Assembly: GCA_019247245.1 (NCBI GenBank)
Contig: JAFAPF010000107.1
Location: forward strand, 1-7,688
Direction of reading: 5' to 3'
Source: Rubrobacter sp.
Lineage (GTDB): Bacteria; Actinomycetota; Rubrobacteria; Rubrobacterales; Rubrobacteraceae
Length of the DNA: 7,688 nt
Each line of letters begins with the position of its first letter. The stretch's first letter is position 1. Of this stretch, positions 6,888-7,688 are shown one piece after another. The notes under the pieces were generated by a model. The model was not told the DNA's origin and made no database searches. It worked only from the letters and a program-made list of their open reading frames with translations. The position numbers and the translations under genes were made by a program.

Positions 6888-7195
6888 CAGGATTCGCTTC
6901 CGGCAGATCGAACGCTTCCGGCTGCCCCCCTTGCTCGCTCGGCGGCACTCCGTGCCACGCCCCCAGCACTGTCGGCGGCCCCTCGAACCACGCCCCCGGT
7001 CGTAGATGCGGCCTGTTGGGTGCCACGCCCAACCCCGCGCGCGGCGGTGGAGAGCGCGTCCCCGGCTATGAGCGCCCCCGCCACCCCGTATACCGCACCA
7101 CGGCGCAAGACCCCCCGCACCCGCGGCGACAGAATGGCCGCGGTCACCGCGCTAGCAATGGCTACCTCGGGTCCTACAAAATCATCGAAATCCAC
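6887..7195 (-). CDS. Small Ala/Gly-rich P-ATPase-associated membrane protein
   Basis: I start this 102-residue protein at the GTG at 7195, because AAGGAG (7208-7203) is 7 bases upstream. The in-frame ATG at 7201 leaves only one base and the GTG at 7231 has no site. Residues about 7-24 (VGPEVAIASAVTAAILSP) and 33-45 (GAVYGVAGALIAG) are apolar and glycine-zipper-like, separated by a basic RVRGVLRR turn. The rest is an Ala/Gly/Ser/Arg tail with 11-residue repeats (GGVVRGAADSA, GGVARSAAERA), probably an amphipathic helix. The layout resembles DUF5132 proteins and mycobacterial PacL (DUF1490), which sit beside P-type ATPases and help assemble them in the membrane. Unlike PacL there is no acidic/His metal motif, and the chain has no Cys or His, so a structural role fits better than metal delivery. 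It is translationally coupled to the PSBD gene. The family assignment is from pattern only. Confidence 0.78.
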   Translation of the reverse strand: MDFDDFVGPEVAIASAVTAAILSPRVRGVLRRGAVYGVAGALIAGDALSTAARGVGRGTQQAASTTGGVVRGAADSAGGVARSAAERARGAAGSVRSAGSES

Positions 7196-7202
7196 CCGCA
7201 TA

Positions 7203-7208
7203 CTCCTT
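7203..7208 (-). promoter_or_regulatory. Ribosome binding site deciding a GTG start
   Basis: AAGGAG on the minus strand ends 7 bases before GTG 7195 but only 1 base before ATG 7201. Normal spacing favours the GTG, giving a 102-residue protein in place of 104 or 114 residues. Confidence 0.65.
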
Positions 7209-7222
7209 TCTCTAAACCAGCG

Positions 7223-7262
7223 ATTTAACACTTATTTAACGTATATTTAACATTTGCTTTAC
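7223..7262. promoter_or_regulatory. Operator: ATTTAAC direct repeats at 11-bp period
   Basis: Three exact ATTTAAC copies start at 7223, 7234 and 7245, one helical turn apart, followed in phase by a weaker GCTTTAC at 7256. Read on the minus strand the unit is GTTAAAT plus 4 bases, the 7+4 geometry of Streptomyces PHO boxes; on the plus strand TTAACA plus 5 resembles Bacillus PhoP boxes. The array lies between the predicted promoter and the first gene, about +10 to +38 if that promoter is right, which would suit a repressor. An OmpR/PhoB-class response regulator is the best guess; its gene is not in this window. Confidence 0.6.
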
Positions 7263-7267
7263 AATTT

Positions 7268-7296
7268 AGCTTATCGGAAAACCAAGAACGTTTCAA
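7268..7296 (-). promoter_or_regulatory. Predicted sigma-70-type promoter of the operon
   Basis: On the minus strand, TTGAAA (7296-7291, five of six matches to the -35 consensus) is followed after exactly 17 bases by TAAGCT (7273-7268), a weak -10 keeping the key first T-A and last T. Transcription would start near 7261 and give a leader of about 65 bases containing the repeat array and the ribosome binding site. Confidence 0.4.
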
Positions 7297-7377
7297 GGCT
7301 CATAACGGCTTGAATGCTTAAAAAAATCGATGATCCAGGGGGTGCGAGAATCTGTAGCCCTAATTCCTAGAAACAGA

Positions 7378-7688
7378 CTACCTTATCTTTCTAGCTCGAT
7401 TAACTCGCCCTCGATACACCTCAAGGCGCTCCTCTTCTCTACCCGTGGCCCGCGAAGGGTCTTCCAACGACCAATGTAGGTGCCGCTTCGCTCTAGGAAA
7501 CACTGGGAGCAAGCCTCGTTGGCTTCGTCGCCGACGGTTACAACCCAATCAAAGGACTCCTCCAGGTAACGCCCCAAGGTCTTCGACTCCTGCCCGGAGA
7601 TATCTATCGCCAGTTCGGACAGCGCTTGCACCGCTAGAGGCCGGACGAAGGTTGCCTCCGTACCGGTGCTGTAGACCTCGAACCGATC
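7378..7688 (-). pseudogene. arsC: arsC arsenate reductase, frameshifted and 5'-cut by window edge
   Basis: ArsC of the low-molecular-weight phosphatase fold reduces arsenate to arsenite in the cytoplasm. The frame is open to the window edge, so the start and the N-terminal CX5R loop lie outside; the GTG at 7631 is internal. The first part fits the family (STGTEATFVRPLA, IDISGQESK, EESFDWVVTV, DEANEAC). After the TGC at 7511-7509 that frame turns into unrelated sequence and stops at 7383. Shifting frame at about 7507 restores the typical end: PVFPRAKRHLHWSLEDPS, ATGREEERL, stop TAG at 7380-7378. A 2-base insertion (or a 1-base loss with an extra codon) explains it. The Cys expected 7 residues before the kept Cys (Cys82 in staphylococcal ArsC) is Gly (GGC). 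Two independent lesions point to a dead gene, though a sequencing error could explain the shift. Confidence 0.85.

Larger units (their letters stand above)
7196..7377 (-). other. Intergenic control region of the ATPase operon
   Basis: This AT-rich 182-base gap lies between the arsC remnant and the first accessory gene. It holds a sigma-70-like promoter (7268-7296), the 11-bp repeat array (7223-7262) and a ribosome binding site (7203-7208). It also has a T7 tract on the minus strand (7326-7320), about 50 bases after the restored arsC stop. The T7 tract has no strong GC stem before it, so it is at best a weak terminator for arsC. Confidence 0.55.

Noticed and set aside
7320..7326. T7 run on the minus strand as an intrinsic terminator for arsC
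   Set aside because: No stable GC-rich stem precedes it; only weak pairings can be drawn, so I mention it without calling a terminator.
7383..7631. An intact 82-residue gene starting at GTG 7631
   Set aside because: The reading frame continues upstream to the window edge with ArsC-like sequence (DRFEVYSTGTEATFVRPLA), so this start is internal, and its C-terminal 40 residues are a frameshift product.
1..7688. CRISPR array, tRNA or rRNA genes, insertion sequences
   Set aside because: I found no regularly spaced long repeats, no tRNA-like arms with CCA or T-loop signatures, no rRNA core motifs and no transposase-like protein.

Overview
The window looks like chromosomal DNA from a high-GC actinobacterium. 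A Rubrobacter-type lineage is my best guess, based on the style of the arsenate-reductase remnant, the very large CtpI/CtpH-class P-type ATPase and the GC-rich coding of the right-hand 6 kb. This placement is inference from protein style, not from a search. The left 1.3 kb is visibly richer in A+T (about 40-50% GC in the lines I counted) and sparsely coding, so it is probably accessory or fast-evolving.

Layout from left to right. Positions 1-1340 hold two small plus-strand reading frames that I do not recognise: 190-459, an amphipathic basic protein, and 999-1157, a 52-residue one-span membrane protein. They are separated by about 540 bases of non-coding DNA with inverted repeats and an 11-bp-period repeat array. 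A C-rich, G-poor tract near 1235-1310 separates them from the convergent main locus. The main locus is on the minus strand and reads right to left: a broken, 5'-cut arsC (7688-7378), an intergenic promoter/operator region (7377-7196), a small alanine/glycine-rich membrane-associated protein (7195-6887), a 166-residue protein with an E3-binding-type (PSBD) domain at its C-terminus (6887-6387), and a 1621-residue P-type ATPase (6243-1378).

How the genes fit together. The two small minus-strand genes overlap by one base (TGATG), so their translation is probably coupled, and the ATPase follows 143 bases later in the same direction. I read this as one cation-export operon: pump plus two accessory proteins. 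The small membrane protein resembles the short proteins often encoded beside bacterial P-ATPases (DUF5132 and the mycobacterial PacL/DUF1490 type), but it has no Cys or His. The ATPase is a tandem duplication within one chain: a degenerate N-terminal half that has lost the catalytic Asp and the TGES loop, and an intact C-terminal half with SERCA-like ion-site residues.

Most worth checking: the arsC remnant, which needs a frameshift to restore its conserved C-terminus and also has Gly where a catalytic Cys is expected; the PSBD domain in a transporter operon with its partner-binding arginines replaced; and ATTTAAC-type direct repeats at exact 11-bp spacing occurring both at 805-833 and at 7223-7262, which suggests one OmpR/PhoB-type regulator acting at both ends of the window.
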